DNA of 64,000 nucleotides from Caenorhabditis elegans (Eukaryota; Nematoda; Chromadorea; Rhabditida; Rhabditidae): assembly GCF_000002985.6 (NCBI RefSeq), contig NC_003283.11, positions 6,944,001 through 7,008,000 of the forward strand, given 5' to 3'. Below the pieces are notes generated by a model that was not told the origin of the DNA, did no database searches, and saw only the letters and a list, made by a program, of their open reading frames with translations. The translations under genes and the position numbers were made by a program. Numbering within the stretch: position 1 is the first letter of the stretch; each line of letters opens with the position of its first letter. This document shows, piece after piece, positions 22,465-35,116 of this stretch.

Positions 22465-25400
22465 TCAATGATTTGAGGGGGCAAGTGCTTTGGCATTGGT
22501 TGCAAATGATCGAACAATAATTGGAAGAATAATCAACCCATGGAAAAATCCAGTTCCCACAACTAGAACACTAGTACGGGCAAACATTCGAACAGCCGAT
22601 GAAGGAACCATAAGCATCACGACAATGGCAAGTAACGTAGATGTTCCTGCTTGAACAACGGGCCATCCAATTGCTCCCATCGCGTCTCGTATTCTTTCAT
22701 CAGGATCAGAGTATTCAGAACGGTAGATTCGAATTCCCACGTGTGTTGCAAAATCAATACATTGTCCGATAGACATCTGAGAATGGAAAATATTGCTCAA
22801 AGTGATACATTTTAATTTTCTAGCAACACTATCCAAACATACTAAAATATTAACGACAGTCATAGGATCCAAATCAGCTCCCCACAAAGATAATAGTCCT
22901 GCTGTTCCGATATCCATAGAAATGAGAGTGCATACGACCCAGAATACAATGTAGGATTCCGCAATGAACATGATACAAACTGAAAGCAAACTTTTTTCAA
23001 TTTGAAATTGAACCTTGGAGTGAAAATTAGAAAGTCACATACCAATAAACTTGCCGCGAGGGCCAGCTACATTTTTTTAAAATTCTAATTGTTAGGACTA
23101 ATTTCCCGCGTACTCCTTTTTTGTTTTATTGGAAAAAGTGGAAACTCCTTTTTTTAAAATTTTTTAAACGTTTTGATGTATTTATATTTTCAGCTCATAA
23201 TTCTAAAAAAAACTTACTAGCACTCAAAAGAATGATGGCTGTTCCCAGAGAAGAAAGAATAGTCGACTGTAATTCCAGCATTTGATCACTGTAAAAGTTG
23301 TTCTCGTCAAAGACGAGAGCGTCGAATTCGGGATAGCTTGATGTTATGTTACGCCATGTTAGGAGAAGTGATGTTCGAATGTTCCAATTTGAAATTTTAA
23401 AAGCCGTGGTGAACACGAATTTTTCGACTTTTGTTCCACCCTGAAAGAACACAATTTCTATAAAAACAAATCAAAAATTTACTTTTGAGGACTTGTCTGG
23501 AGTGTCCCAAACCAAGTCGGTTTCCCAATGACTGTTGAATGAAACTTTCAGGAATGATTTTAGTGTTTCGTAGAATCTAAATAGTTAAATTGAATTTTGA
23601 TTAAAATTCAATTTCTCCTTACTTTGCATCTTCTTGGAAGAAAAATTGCCGATAATTGTTGAACTCGTTGAGCCAGAAGTTTGTCGAATTTGGACCCATG
23701 GAGTATGGTGTTGATTCAAGTTCGTTTACCATTTGGAGCATTCTGTCCACCTGGAAGTTTGTATTTTTCGAATAAGCGTTCAAATTGAGAGCATACCATT
23801 TCCGGATTTTTACTAAAGTCAGGTGCGTTGTTGACATAGATTCTTCCAATTAAACCTTCTGCCCAAATTTTCTTTTCAGCCAAGTTGAGATAAGGAACAA
23901 GTGGAGAATCGTCAACAACCAATTGAGAAGGTGTCAAATTTGGAGTGAGCTGGGAACATCCGTAGAAAGCTATCGCAATGTACACAACATATAGGTTGAG
24001 CTGAAAGATTTCGCGAAAAATTTTTAAAGAGTTACACTTTTTTTAACTGACCATGCAGAATCTAACAGATGGGCGGCAGATGAATGGCGCGAATATGTTT
24101 TCAAAAAAGTATCTTGTTGGTGAAATTGCATTTTCGTTTTTAGCCTTAGCAATTTCTTCTCGATCACAACGTTTCCAGACAAACACGCAATGATATCCAG
24201 CTGCTTCTCTCTTTGCTCCCATAGCCATAACTGCCGCAAAAAACGTTAGCTGGTAAAACCAATCAAACATGATAGCCAACGCAATGAATTTACAAAAAAT
24301 TGCTATAGCAGGAGTTGTTGAGTATGTTCCAATACCAAAAGAGAGCACTGAAGTAAGTGAAGTAACTGTGATTGCACTTCCAGCTTCCTCCAGAGCTAAC
24401 CCCATTCTTTTTTTGGCATCGAGAGTTCTTCTGGTATCTTGCCAAGCACCCAGCATAACATAAACGTCATCAACTCCAATAGCCAAGGCGATGAATGGCA
24501 TAACAGTGACCTGATTGATAAATGGTACTCCTAGAGCAAATAACAATCCACCAGCTGATACAATTGCCATTGAAGAGACAAGAATTCCGATCATGGCTTC
24601 AATTGGTTTTGATGTCACCCAATTGTCAGTCATACTGAAAGGATATTAAGTGATTTTGTTTGAAAATTTTCGAATTATCCGTATCAAAAATAATTACCAT
24701 GATGCCACTGTGAAGCACAAAAGTAAGAGAATTGTAAGAGAAATAAACGGCATGGTGTACGTGGAATTTTTCTGCATTTCATCTTTCAGAATTGACAAGC
24801 TGAACATTGAAGTGTCGAATGTCGTTTGGTTCTCCAATAAAGCTGTTAAAGATTGTTCGAAGATTTTGGACATTTCTTCTGATGTATGCTAAAATTGATT
24901 TTTAAACCAAAGCTGTGGCTGTGAAAATTACCTCATTATAAGCTGGAATTTGATATACAAAATGCACCATATCGATACTTTCTATTCCTAAAGGACCACC
25001 TGGTTGCACTCCATAAAAATGAGTGGGCAAGAAAAACTTATTATCGAAAAATTTCATTGTGGGATATTCGATCTTGATTCGCGGGTCTTTTCGGAGCTGA
25101 AATTTTTGGAGTAGAAATTGAATCAAACTAAAAAGCATACCTTTTCACTCCAAAAAGTATCCAAAAATATTGTTGCAATAGTGTTACTCAGCTCGCATTG
25201 CTTCATTCGTGAACATACTTCTTTTCCAAAGTTTATCTGAATTTTTTAAATAATTTTGTGATTGATTTTTGATAATATTCCTTCAACTCACTATCTTCCC
25301 ATCAACTTGAATTTCCATTTTCTCAAGTACATACTTGTTCAGCTGGATCAACTTTTGTGCCAAGTCCTTTTTCAGTAAATTCTTATCTTCGGAAGATGTT

Positions 25401-25986
25401 TGAATTGTAATAGATACAAATGAACTGTAAAAAAATTTTTATTCGTTTTTTAATAGATTCATCGTAGTTTGTAAATTTATCGCCAACTTCTGAGCATCTA
25501 AACATTAAAGAAATTCAGGCTCTACAGACTTTGATCGAGGTCCGCGGTGGAACATTGCACTAAAGTTAACAGTTTTGGAACTATACATTTTTGGAGTATG
25601 TCAATCTGTGTTAAGATAGTTTGAAAAGTTTTTTAAATGTTTTGAATCAATATTTTATTCATTTTACCTTTATCTTCACTTACTTATTCTTTGAATCTCC
25701 ACTAAAATCTTTATGTACTTGATATTCCTCGCGAGAAAGTGAGTGTTCGGGAGAGTACAAGAATCGCAAGTCATCCTGAATATAGACTAATCTCATTACG
25801 GATACATTCCTGGACCCCTACCTCGGTTCGCATATTCAGAATACCGAAGGAAAATATGATAGTCAGTATGAGGGGTCCCAATGTGAAAAATCGTGGTCTA
25901 TCGTAAATAAAAAGACCATACTGGTAAAACAGGTGAGCCAGGTATTCTTGGAGAATACCTGACGGATTTCGAATCCTTAGCTTCAT
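22465..25986 (-). CDS. Patched-related (PTR) membrane protein with sterol-sensing domain
   Basis: More than a dozen exons, start at 25986 (MKLRIRNPSGILQEYLAHLF) and stop at 22465; roughly 850-900 residues. The first membrane segment follows YDRPRFFTLGPLILT and precedes a large extracellular loop (exons to about 24780). Next comes a sterol-sensing-type block at 24633-24043, with PFIALAIGVDDVYVMLGAW and the later ALEEAGSAITVTSLTSVLSF. A second extracellular loop and the C-terminal membrane block (MSIGQCIDFATH, then GAIGWPVVQAGTSTLLAI) complete the RND/patched fold. The GVDD motif matches the proton-path acidic residues of RND-type proteins; the second block has CIDF where many have a second acidic pair. 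Nematode PTR proteins act in molting, osmoregulation and cuticle formation. It ends 112 bp from the convergent Kunitz gene. Confidence 0.95.
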
Positions 25987-27866
25987 ATTGAAAGATGTAC
26001 CTTAAATGAACTAAAATCTGACCTGAAAAGAAAAGAAACGGAACATGCAAATTGTTTGAAAAAATGAGGAAAGGAGGATCTCGTTCTAAACTAGCGCGAA
26101 ACTTTTTTTGTGGACTGTCAGAAGATGCATAAGCAAATAGTGAGAGGCGAGACGCCGCGGCAGAAAGATTGTGAGAAGAAGAGGTGCTGACCTTGTTTCT
26201 AGCGGATTGTTGAATGAATAGAGACGTCAGACACATGAATCTCCCGGATGACACCCAGAGAGACTGAGACAGTCCCTGGGCATTGGTAATTGGCGTTCGG
26301 AAGAACAGGAAGAGAGAGAGATAGAAAGAGGGAGAGAAAATAAGCGCGCATCCTGACACGATGAGAAGTGATCGATGGGCATGGTAGATACTGGTGGAGG
26401 ATTGTAGCGGATAAAAAGGCAATCAGCTTTTAGCAAAAAAAGTGAGTCATTGATAGCCGACAGTTTATATGGGAGGAGAGAAAAAAAAAGTTGAAAGGCA
26501 AATACGATAACTGTCTATTGAAAAAAACCCGCTTTGAAAAAAACACTGGAAGAATCCCGATTATCAATAGTTGGGTCTACGAGAAAATTCAATAGGTACA
26601 TAAAAAACTTGGTTGAGTTACACAATTCCATTGCTTCACTTTGACAGCTCACTACTATGTTTTTTCGTTTTGTCGAATGTTGTAAGTTTGGCGCTTTTTT
26701 TATTTATCAAACCTGTTTTAATAACACCGAAAAAACTGAACAACGATCTGTCCAAACAGAAACTCATAGGAGAAATAAGGAAAGTTGCAAATAAGGTTTT
26801 TCCTGGCAGATCGAACTTAAAGACATTCAATAAAAATGTGGCCTAGAAGCAAACAAAGTTTCACAATTTTTGTTTAAAAATTAAATTAATCTCAATGTCA
26901 CCCTTATCAATATTTAATCACTAAAATATTTTAAAATTTCAGACAAACTTTTGGAAAAAGTAAGCTCAAAAATAAAACAATGCGAGCTGAGTAACTCAGG
27001 GTCCATTTTATATGTTATATTTTCAATTAAAACAATTTCCAATCAACTTTTATTATCGTTAATTATGTTACTTGAATAAATTTTCCATTTTTGTTGTAAA
27101 ACTCACTTTTTGCAAATAACAAAAACTGTACAGTTTTTTCGTTTTAATAATACTGCAATCTACGTATTGGATGTTTTCAGTTTTTTTAACTTCCACTGCT
27201 CATCAACGTCAATTCAAATTCAAATTAGTGAAGCGAACAAGAACTGCTGTTATTGTGTTTTCTTAATGTTCTTTTAATTTTTTTCTAACAGATCTAAACA
27301 CGAAAAAAGTTGTCAATCCGCATGGAGAGGCGGTACGAATTCCAAATGTGTTTTGAAGTGAACATTTTACTGATTGTGAGTCATAATGAAGAGCACACGT
27401 CAACAGTTGATAAATTGAGATGCGTATAAAAGTAGCTGAAAAGTAGTGGCTGCTGCTGTCAACTAAAAATCAGTTACGAGATTTTTGACGTTTTTGTTAG
27501 AAAATACCCCATTTGTTATATTGTAAGGTCTAAACGGAAGTGTTAACAATCAAAAAAAAAACTTTAAATTATTTTCTACGCGCCCACTTGTAATTACGGT
27601 CTGAATTGATATCTTGAATGTCATAAGATCGGATCTGGTGCATTTTGGTTCGAAAATAAGTTCGTTTCTCAAAATTACATTGTCTATAACTTTCAAGCTT
27701 TGTGATCAATCAGAAACTACGACTGAAATCTTTTTCAAATCTGTCAGAATAGTAAACCCTAGTTAACCACACAAGTTTTCTTTTTGCAAATTTTTAAAGT
27801 TCAACAGACCGCAAACACATTTTTCATTGAACATTGTTGATAATTTCAATGTAAATTTCTTTCAGT
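25987..27866. other. Divergent intergenic region, upstream of the PTR and first srx genes
   Basis: About 1.9 kb. 26080-26450 is GA-rich and includes AGAGAGAGATAGAAAGAG (about 26313-26332), looking like PTR promoter or 5' UTR sequence. Frames in it (25898-26422 minus, 26613-26846 plus) have no family similarity. The srx start at 27867 is just after TTTCTTTCAG, suggesting a trans-splice or 5' UTR splice acceptor. Confidence 0.55.
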
Positions 27867-29149
27867 ATGCTTCTCAACGACATCCAACTCACCGGTTTGG
27901 TCCTGTTTCCTGTTGCACTTTTGGGAACATTTTTCAATTGGACAGCGGTGTTTGTGTTGCACAAGTTGCCTTCGTTCAAACATGCTTTTGGGTATCTTTC
28001 TTCAAGTCAAGCGGTCGCTGATGCAATTCATTCGACATTTTTCATGCTTTACTTTTGCCCAATGGTTATTACGTATGTTTTTGAAAGTTCTATTAAAATT
28101 TGAACAACCCCAAGTAGAATATCTAGTTAGAATTTCAATACGGTTGAGGGTTAACGAAGCACGCGGAGTTTCCTGCGGGACACATTTCCAGCGTCTTCCC
28201 GTTTGGTCCGATCTTAAATATTTCAACTCCAGAAACACAGAAACAATAAATGATTTTCAGCCTTATTATTACTATGAACTCTTTTTCAGAGGCAGCGAGT
28301 TTCTAACCGAGTACTCTGAGCACTGCGGATTCATTCTCCTTTTCAGTTATGAACTTTCCGTTCAAATTCATCTCGTAATTTCCTTGAACAGATTCTTCGC
28401 CGTGTGGACTCCATATCGTTACAAAACAATGTTTAGTGAAAGAAACACAAAAATAATAATATTTCTCATCTTTATTCTCACTCTCGGATTCTCATTTTCT
28501 TTTTATGAAGGTTTACTGAAACGTTTAATTGTAAAACTAAAAAATCAATGTTTGCAGTGTTGTGCTCTCTGGAATATAATTTGAAAACTGGGTTCTTCTT
28601 CTTCACCGATACTCCACTATGTAATACTATTGGCTGGTACGCAGATTTTTGTAAATACTTTACCATCATAGTTTGCATTGTATTGATAGACATTGCAACT
28701 TTGTGGAAAGTGCGAAGTATTAATAAAAAGGTAAAAAAGGCCCCGTGGACATTTAATCCCAAATCCTTTCAATTCCAGGTACACACAAGTGTCAATTCAC
28801 AAACCCACCGAAAAATGTCTGCTCGTGAAATCAACTTTCTGAAGCAAACTATTTTTCAAGGATTTATTTTTACTCTAGAACTTGTGTCTTACTTCATCCT
28901 TCCTGCTCATCTCACAAACAAATGGGCTATCTTTTTCGCCACGTCATTTGCCTGGGTAGCTGTGCATGCACTCGACGGGTAAAGTCTCAATAATATATTC
29001 ATTGAAACAACCTTATTTTCAGATTCATTATAATGGTGTTCAATCCGGATGTTAAACGTTACCTATTCTCTTGTGGCCATGCGACTCTGCACACAAGTCA
29101 AGGATCTTATATTTCGCGTCCACAGGACATTTCATCGAATAAATTTTAA
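27867..29149 (+). CDS. Seven-transmembrane chemoreceptor, srx class (first of three)
   Basis: About six exons: 27867 to about 28070, about 28290-28510, about 28558-28730, about 28780-28979 and 29022-29149. Typical srx features are GTFFNWTAVFVLHKLPSFKH after TM1, FGYLSSSQAVADAIHSTFF for TM2, LVISLNRFFAVWTPYRY closing TM3, GWYADFCKYFTIIV in TM5, REINFLKQTIFQG before TM6, and FNPDVKRYLF after TM7. This is an intact candidate odorant receptor of about 320 residues. It heads a plus-strand tandem with two further srx genes, spaced by 0.4 and 1.6 kb. The class assignment rests on remembered family patterns, not on an alignment. Confidence 0.88.
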
Positions 29150-29522
29150 ATTTCAAGATATTAACATATGCTAGTATTTTTTAACTCCGAATAAATTATT
29201 TTTTAATGAATTGTCAAACTAAATATGTCCCTGTTAAAATCTGATTGTAATCTGGATATCTTTCTTTGTATGACCAAATACGACGAGCATGTCAATTTTT
29301 CAAACAGTCTACGTTTTGAAAAAAGTAGCTTTTACTGATTTTGATGTTGGCCCCAATTGAATTAAATCTAGAATGACGCTTTTCCTAGACTGAACTTTAT
29401 TTTTCTACCATTTACATAGTTATAATTATGGTATAGAATTCATTTCCAGTCTCGAATGCAAGATGCAATTATTTTTCGGCTATTCAGTAGATAGCTTTTT
29501 TCTTTCAGATTTACCCGATTGA

Positions 29523-30736
29523 ATGGAAAGCTCTACCTTGCTTGGGGCTTTCACATTTGTTGTAAGTTTTTTGTTTGAAAATTCGGACAAGTCAAATTTT
29601 TAGAGTGCATTTTTTGGTTTTTTCACTAACTGGTCTGTTGTATTCTTCTTTTATGATGTTCCATCTCTTCGAAGCTCTTTTGGCGTACTCTCAGCCCATG
29701 GATCGTTTTCAACTGCAGTTTATTGCACTTTCGCCTTGATTTGTGTGTCACCAACCATGATGTTGTAAGTTTGATTTTAACTTTTGTACCAATGGTTTTC
29801 ATTCAGGGAAAACCAATTCCTCACAAAGTATTCATATGTATCAGGATATTTTCTTTATTTATTTTATGATCTAGCAACGGAAACTCATTTATTGATATGT
29901 TTAAATCGATTCTTTGCTCTATGGTTTCCTCACAAATATTCAAAACTATTCAATATTAAGCATACTTTAATTTTCATAGTAATTTCTGTTAATTCTTACC
30001 GATAATTGCCAGAGACTCACATTTTTGGCTGATTTCGGACTGCATATGACTGTTGTTGTTATCATAATTGTATTTAACTCTCTTACATTTTATCAGTTTC
30101 ATAGGAAAACAAAGCCGTAAGTTAGATAATTTACCTGAACAGTTTCAAATTAAACTTTTGAATCGAACATTGATAAGTATGTATACAAAGTTTCTAATTT
30201 CTTTTTTACTTTTTTTAAAATCAAAAATTTCACTTCCTTATCGCATGGTTTAAACTCAAAATTCAAAACATTTTAGTACAAAATACATAATTATTCCAAG
30301 TTGTATTTTGAGGCTAGCTATTATAGTCTAAAACCCATTTTGCACCTTTTCAATTTTTAAATTTTAGGTTACGAGCACATTAAATACAATGTCATCGCAA
30401 CGGAAAGCAAAAGCTGAGAGGAACTTCTTACAACAATGTTTCTATCAAGAAAGTGCGTATGCTTTTGCGCTGTTGACATACTTTCTTCTGCCAGGAGTCA
30501 TTGAGAGTGATTTGATGCGTTTTTTGATTTTATTGCTTCCGTGGTATTTTTTGCATGCCTTCGAAGGAATGGTGACGATAATGTGCAATCCCGATCTCAA
30601 AAAGATTTGTTTCAAAAAATGGAAACTGTGGTTTGTACTGTGGTTTCTCTGCCCTTATTTTTTTCAAAATATTGTTATTTTTAACTTTGTATTTTCAGCG
30701 CCAGTAAACCCGACCAACCTAGAAATGCACCAGTGA
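29523..30736 (+). pseudogene. srx-type chemoreceptor, damaged
   Basis: Starts MESSTLLGAFTFVV at 29523, then GFFTNWSVVFFFYDVPSLRS, a TM3 end LICLNRFFALWFPHKYS, a TM5 LADFGLHMTVVVIIIVF, and AERNFLQQCFYQESAY before TM6. The piece between TM4 and TM5 (second extracellular loop, roughly 40 residues in the sister genes) is missing: after TLIFIV the frame stops at TAA near 30002, and the only way across is an unlikely 34-nt intron. The next junction (about 30114 to 30368) also changes phase relative to the first srx gene. The intron found before the C-terminal tail in the sister genes is absent here (30570 region). Two independent lesions make a pseudogene the better reading, although a shortened splice form cannot be excluded. 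Confidence 0.7.
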
Positions 30737-32346
30737 GATCAGGAGAAGCATGGAGGTCATCAACTTTTCACGTTTTTAAATTCTAGCTTTCAGGTGGCTT
30801 TCCTAGTTTGTTCTGTTTCCCATGATTGGTGAGAAATAAAACACAAATACGTGTAATTCTAGTGATTAATTTTCCAGTATTATTTGTTATTTGACTTTTC
30901 GCGTGTAAATTGATAAATAATATTTTCTTTGTAAAATCGTAACAAAAAGTAATTTATAAAGACCTGGTTTCATGTTATAAGTATTCGATTTTGACAATAT
31001 TGTTACCTTCGTATGTTGTACACCAGAAGATTTACTACTAGAGAGAAATTTGGAGAATTTTTAAAATTTATTTTTAAAACCATTTTCTGACAGTTTTTCG
31101 AAAAGGTTTACTTGGTTATTTTAGCTCTGATTGTTTTGGTGAACTAGAACAAGATTAATCAATTTTAAATTATTGTAGTTTTATAAGCAGTATTTTCTAA
31201 TGGGGTTATTCAAGTAATGTAGCAAAATGTATTTAAATACATTTGTGACGTCACAAATGTATTTAAATACATGTTTTTATCTACTTGAATAAGGTTGTGA
31301 CGTAATTTTTCTACACTTTTTAATTTTCCGACACTACTTGAATAACCTCATAAAGAAAACAAAATTATTTCATTTCACGGGAACATCAGGCTAGACATAT
31401 GACAGGTTTTTCGTTATCGTGTTTTTAAAAAAATAACGTTGTTAAATATCTTAATGCATTGATCAGTCACTTCTTCACAGTCACTTCGATATCAATTTGA
31501 ATGAAATTAAAAGTCTGGTTAAAATTTTGCCTTTATGATTTCATTATTCAATAAAAATTGTCTTACGGGAAAGTAGAGTTGAGACATAATTTAATAACAA
31601 AAAAATACAGCTTCTTTGACTCAATGATCAAATCCTTATTTGATTTGAAATTACGTCCACCGAATAAAAACTATTTGAAAACAAGAATTGGTTAAGGCCA
31701 GCTTGTTTAAATCAATACTCCCGGTCAAAATAAAAGTTATAAAGCCTTTTTTGATTTGATGATGGTTCGATGTTTTCAGTTATTCAATTTATAATTAAAA
31801 CTATAAATTATTTTTAAGAAACTTCAAGAGAATGAATTAAGTTTATACCAAAGCTCTCCTGATGGGAGCGCCAGAATCTATTCCCAAAAACATGAAGAGC
31901 ACAATGGGACTTTTTTCTAAAGCAGAATTCCAAAGAATGTTTCACACCAACGTTGCACGAAATTCATATTCAATTCATATAGAATGTGCCGTTAATTTTA
32001 CTGTCTGAAACGGTAGTTGGCTTAAAATTTACAAATTCCACATTTGGCCGTAACCTTTTTCGCAACGAGCTTGTTCAAAAACCATTTCAAAAATATGGTA
32101 TTAACAACCAAACTTATTATATTTATCATTAATATCAGCCGTCGTCATTAATCCATAATTCATTACAATTTTCAATTATCTCACCGTTGTTTTTGTGTTT
32201 CTATTCCAGCAAAACTAATTCATTCCGCTCTCAATCGTATCCAGTTATTTGTTCTTTCAGACATAGTTGACTTATTTCTTCCTGCTTCCAATTCGTTCTA
32301 ACTTGAGCTGCGGCGAGTTCATTTAAAATTTTAACAAATATTAGTT
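30737..32346. other. Intergenic between srx genes, with a MITE
   Basis: Apart from the palindromic element at 31201-31352, no gene or structured RNA is seen. The rest is AT-rich with short accidental frames. Confidence 0.55.
31201..31352. mobile_element. Palindromic MITE
   Basis: About 150 bp bounded by inverted repeats GGTTATTCAAGTA (left, 31203 on) and TACTTGAATAACC (right, ending about 31348). Inside the left half lies a perfect palindrome of about 46 bp around TGTGACGTCACA, with ATGTATTTAAATACAT on both sides. The size, terminal inverted repeats and lack of coding capacity fit a miniature inverted-repeat transposable element; a TA target duplication is possible but not proven. Confidence 0.75.
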
Positions 32347-33468
32347 ATGCAGGAACATTTCATTGTGGCTATCATAACTTTTTTAGTAAGTTAAACTTGT
32401 CTATAATTTTTTATTTACTTTGGAATTCACAGGTGACATCTTTGGGAACAGTAGCGAATCTCGCAGTATTTGTTGCTGCCCGAAGAATAAGCTCTATGAA
32501 TAGTTCATTTGGTGTTATCACAAAAAATCAAGCAATTTGTAATACAATTATGTGTTTAATCTTCTTGATTTATATACTGCCATTACAAATTTTGTAAGTA
32601 AAACATTTTTGAATAAATTTTTTGGCACTAAATTTTTTAAACATGAATATTAATATTTCCAATTCAATTTCTTTTCAGTCCCGTAAAAATTTTTGTAAGA
32701 TATTCGCATTGTGTTGGAACGGCAGCAATGGCAGTCTACGAAATATCAAATCTTTCTCACTTTTTGATTGCTTTTAATCGATTTTGTGCAGTATTCCTGC
32801 CTTCGTATTATGAGAGAGTGTTTAGCCCGTTTGGTACAAAAGTTATGACATATATAATTTGGGTGGTTTCAACAATCTGGTGTGTGGTATTATATGAAAT
32901 TGTTGCCTGTCATTTTAAATATGATGATGCTTCTTGGTCACTTGCATTTTTACCATCAAAAAAATGTACGCGGTTAACATGGTACTCTGATTTTACATTC
33001 AATACTTCACTGGTTGTTATGACTCTTTGCACTAACTTGATAACAGCAATACAAGCTGGAAGAAAAAGCAGAATGCTCATGAATGCTGCTGGAATTCGAA
33101 TGTCAAAACGACAGAGACAAAGAGAATTAAATTTCATAAAGCAAACATTTTTTCAAGGAACAACTATTTTCACTGGACAAGTTACATATTACATCATAGC
33201 ACCATTGCTATCCAACTCTATTATAATTTTCATCGTTGGAACTTTATGGGCATTCATGCATGCAGTCGAAGGGTGAGATTATCTTTTTTTTTAATTTTTA
33301 ACTTATTTTCAAAATTTCAGAGGAATAATTTTAGCATCTAATCAAGAAATGAGAAATACGTATAGGAAAAAGAAACGTGAGTTTTAGTGAAAGATAAACA
33401 TAATTTTTTGGAATAATTTCAGAATCTACTACAACTTCTGTCTTTGTGTCAAGCGTGTCTGTGGGTTG
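32347..33468 (+). CDS. Seven-transmembrane chemoreceptor, srx class (third of three)
   Basis: Five exons: 32347-32385, about 32433-32594, about 32680-33272, about 33321-33376 and 33422-33468. It begins MQEHFIVAIITFL; TM1-2 has ITKNQAICNTIMCLIF, TM3 ends LIAFNRFCAVFLPSYY, the second extracellular loop has the FKYDDASWSLAF type sequence lost from the damaged neighbour, TM5 starts LTWYSDFTFNTSLVV, and RELNFIKQTFFQG precedes TM6. The frame is intact at about 300 residues. The short Ser/Val-rich C-terminal exon is typical for cytoplasmic tails of this class. Same strand as the two preceding srx genes, so a local tandem duplication. Confidence 0.88.
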
Positions 33469-33753
33469 ACGTGGAAATCCTTGGGTTTTGAGATTTTTTA
33501 AACGTTGACTGTAAATGGTTATTTGTTCAGTTTTTAATAAATTATTGAAACATTTTCAAGAACTTCGAATTAAAAAATCATTTTACCTCGCAGCATGTGA
33601 TTCTTCTGTAGATGATTTACCATAAAAATGTGTTTACATCGCTGGTGATGTCTCATGATTTCGAACTTCTCATTAAATACAACTTTATTATAACAAACTA
33701 ACTAGTAAGAGGTAATACCTATTTATAAACATCTTCATATTCATGACTTCATT

Positions 33754-35116
33754 TCACGCATTTTCCCAGGAATCTTGTAGTTGATCGAAATATCTATTCA
33801 TAGAAACGCTTCCGCGCATGTCTCCTCCAAATGTATCTCTCAATGGTTCCAGATTGACTTTTCCAGTTCTCAAGCAACCTATCCGGATCCTGAACGTGTT
33901 TGTCTGAACCTTCCATTTGTGACAGAAACACGTCATGATCTGTGGAATAGCGAAACTGTAGAAAAATATACTCGCGTCAAGAGCCAGAGAACAAATTGCT
34001 TGGCGTTCGGGCGAGATGTCGAAGCTTGAAAAGAGGACGCTAATGACAAGACAAACATTCATAAACCCCATGTACAAAATGATAAAGTTTAACATCTGAA
34101 ATGTGAGTCTGGTGAAATGTGCAGAAAATTTAGGCCTTACATGTAACGATTTTATGTTTTCAGAAATTTGAAATCGTTTTGCCAATGAGTACTTTCCACC
34201 TCGTTGGAATCGAATTGAAACGTTGCTGTGACACTCTTCGTACTTTTTCAAGTTCCACGTTCGAAGAAACTGATTAGTCTGAAAATATTTGATATAGGTT
34301 TGAAACTGAAGCATTGTAAACTGACTAATAAAGCAAACAAATTTAAGATCATCAAAAATGCAACCACAAATATTGTATTGTTTTCTGAAATAATGAGAAT
34401 TTTATTTAAGAAGTTGACTATAAAAATATGTTAAAAATACGTTTTTTTAAGCCATTCTATAATTAATAAAACGTACTATTCTGCAAAAGGATTGCGCCGA
34501 TAATACCAATAAAATTCAAGAGAAAAACCAGAGCATATGAAATGTAAGCTCGACTATTTGCTTCATAGTCTTTCAGGTACCGGGTGGCAAAACAACGTTC
34601 CAGAATTGAAAACGGCAGTGAGCACATTGCAGCTACAATACAATACACCGAAAAAGTCATAGCGCCGTTAAAAACAACGTTTGAACCAATATCAAAATCT
34701 GAATTTTTTATTACACAGAAACTTTTTCTTGCATTTTTGTTCCATGAGATCAACATACCGTCCGTAAAACCAAGTAAAGAATGAAGACGCATTACTATAA
34801 TTGCAAGGTTGTCAAAGAAATGAATAACATATTGTGTTCCAGAGACCAAAGTAAAGTTGAAATGAAACTGTTGAGCTGAGAATAACACCCATATATAAAA
34901 CATCATGTTTATTGTACTGAAAAGATAATTGCGGATAGTTTGATTAACCATTTACCCATAGTAACACTACAGTTATATTATTGTTTTTAAACTACAAAAA
35001 AATCCTTACTCAGCAACGTAGAACGCAGTTTCTCCATAAAGAAAATTTCTCATATGTGGGTAGAAATGATCATTGACTTGAAAATGTGACAAATTGAAGT
35101 AATGGAGGAGCAGCAT
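33754..35116 (-). CDS. Seven-transmembrane chemoreceptor, SRE class
   Basis: Five exons fit exactly: 35116-35010, 34916-34477, 34384-34326, 34278-34141 and 34095-33754, total 1086 nt, 361 residues. The first exon starts MLLLHYFNLSHFQVNDHFYP and includes NFLYGETAFYVA. Diagnostic SRE features are ERCFATRYLKDYE at the end of TM3 and LAKRFQISENIKSLH in the third intracellular loop. The 361-residue length is normal for SRE receptors. An apparent upstream methionine at 34951 lies in intron 1. Splice donors are GTAAGG, GTACGT, GTCAGT (weak) and GTAAGG, all with TTTCAG-like acceptors. Predicted chemosensory GPCR; it is convergent with the third srx gene (285 bp apart). Confidence 0.92.

Noticed and set aside
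25898-26422. 174-codon minus-strand frame upstream of the PTR start
   Set aside because: It overlaps PTR exon 1 in another frame and consists of Ser/Phe/Leu-rich sequence from a GA-rich promoter region.
34918-34951. Start of the SRE gene at 34951
   Set aside because: The stretch reads through intron 1; a TTTTCAG acceptor and an upstream exon with a proper N-terminus (35116) fit the family better.
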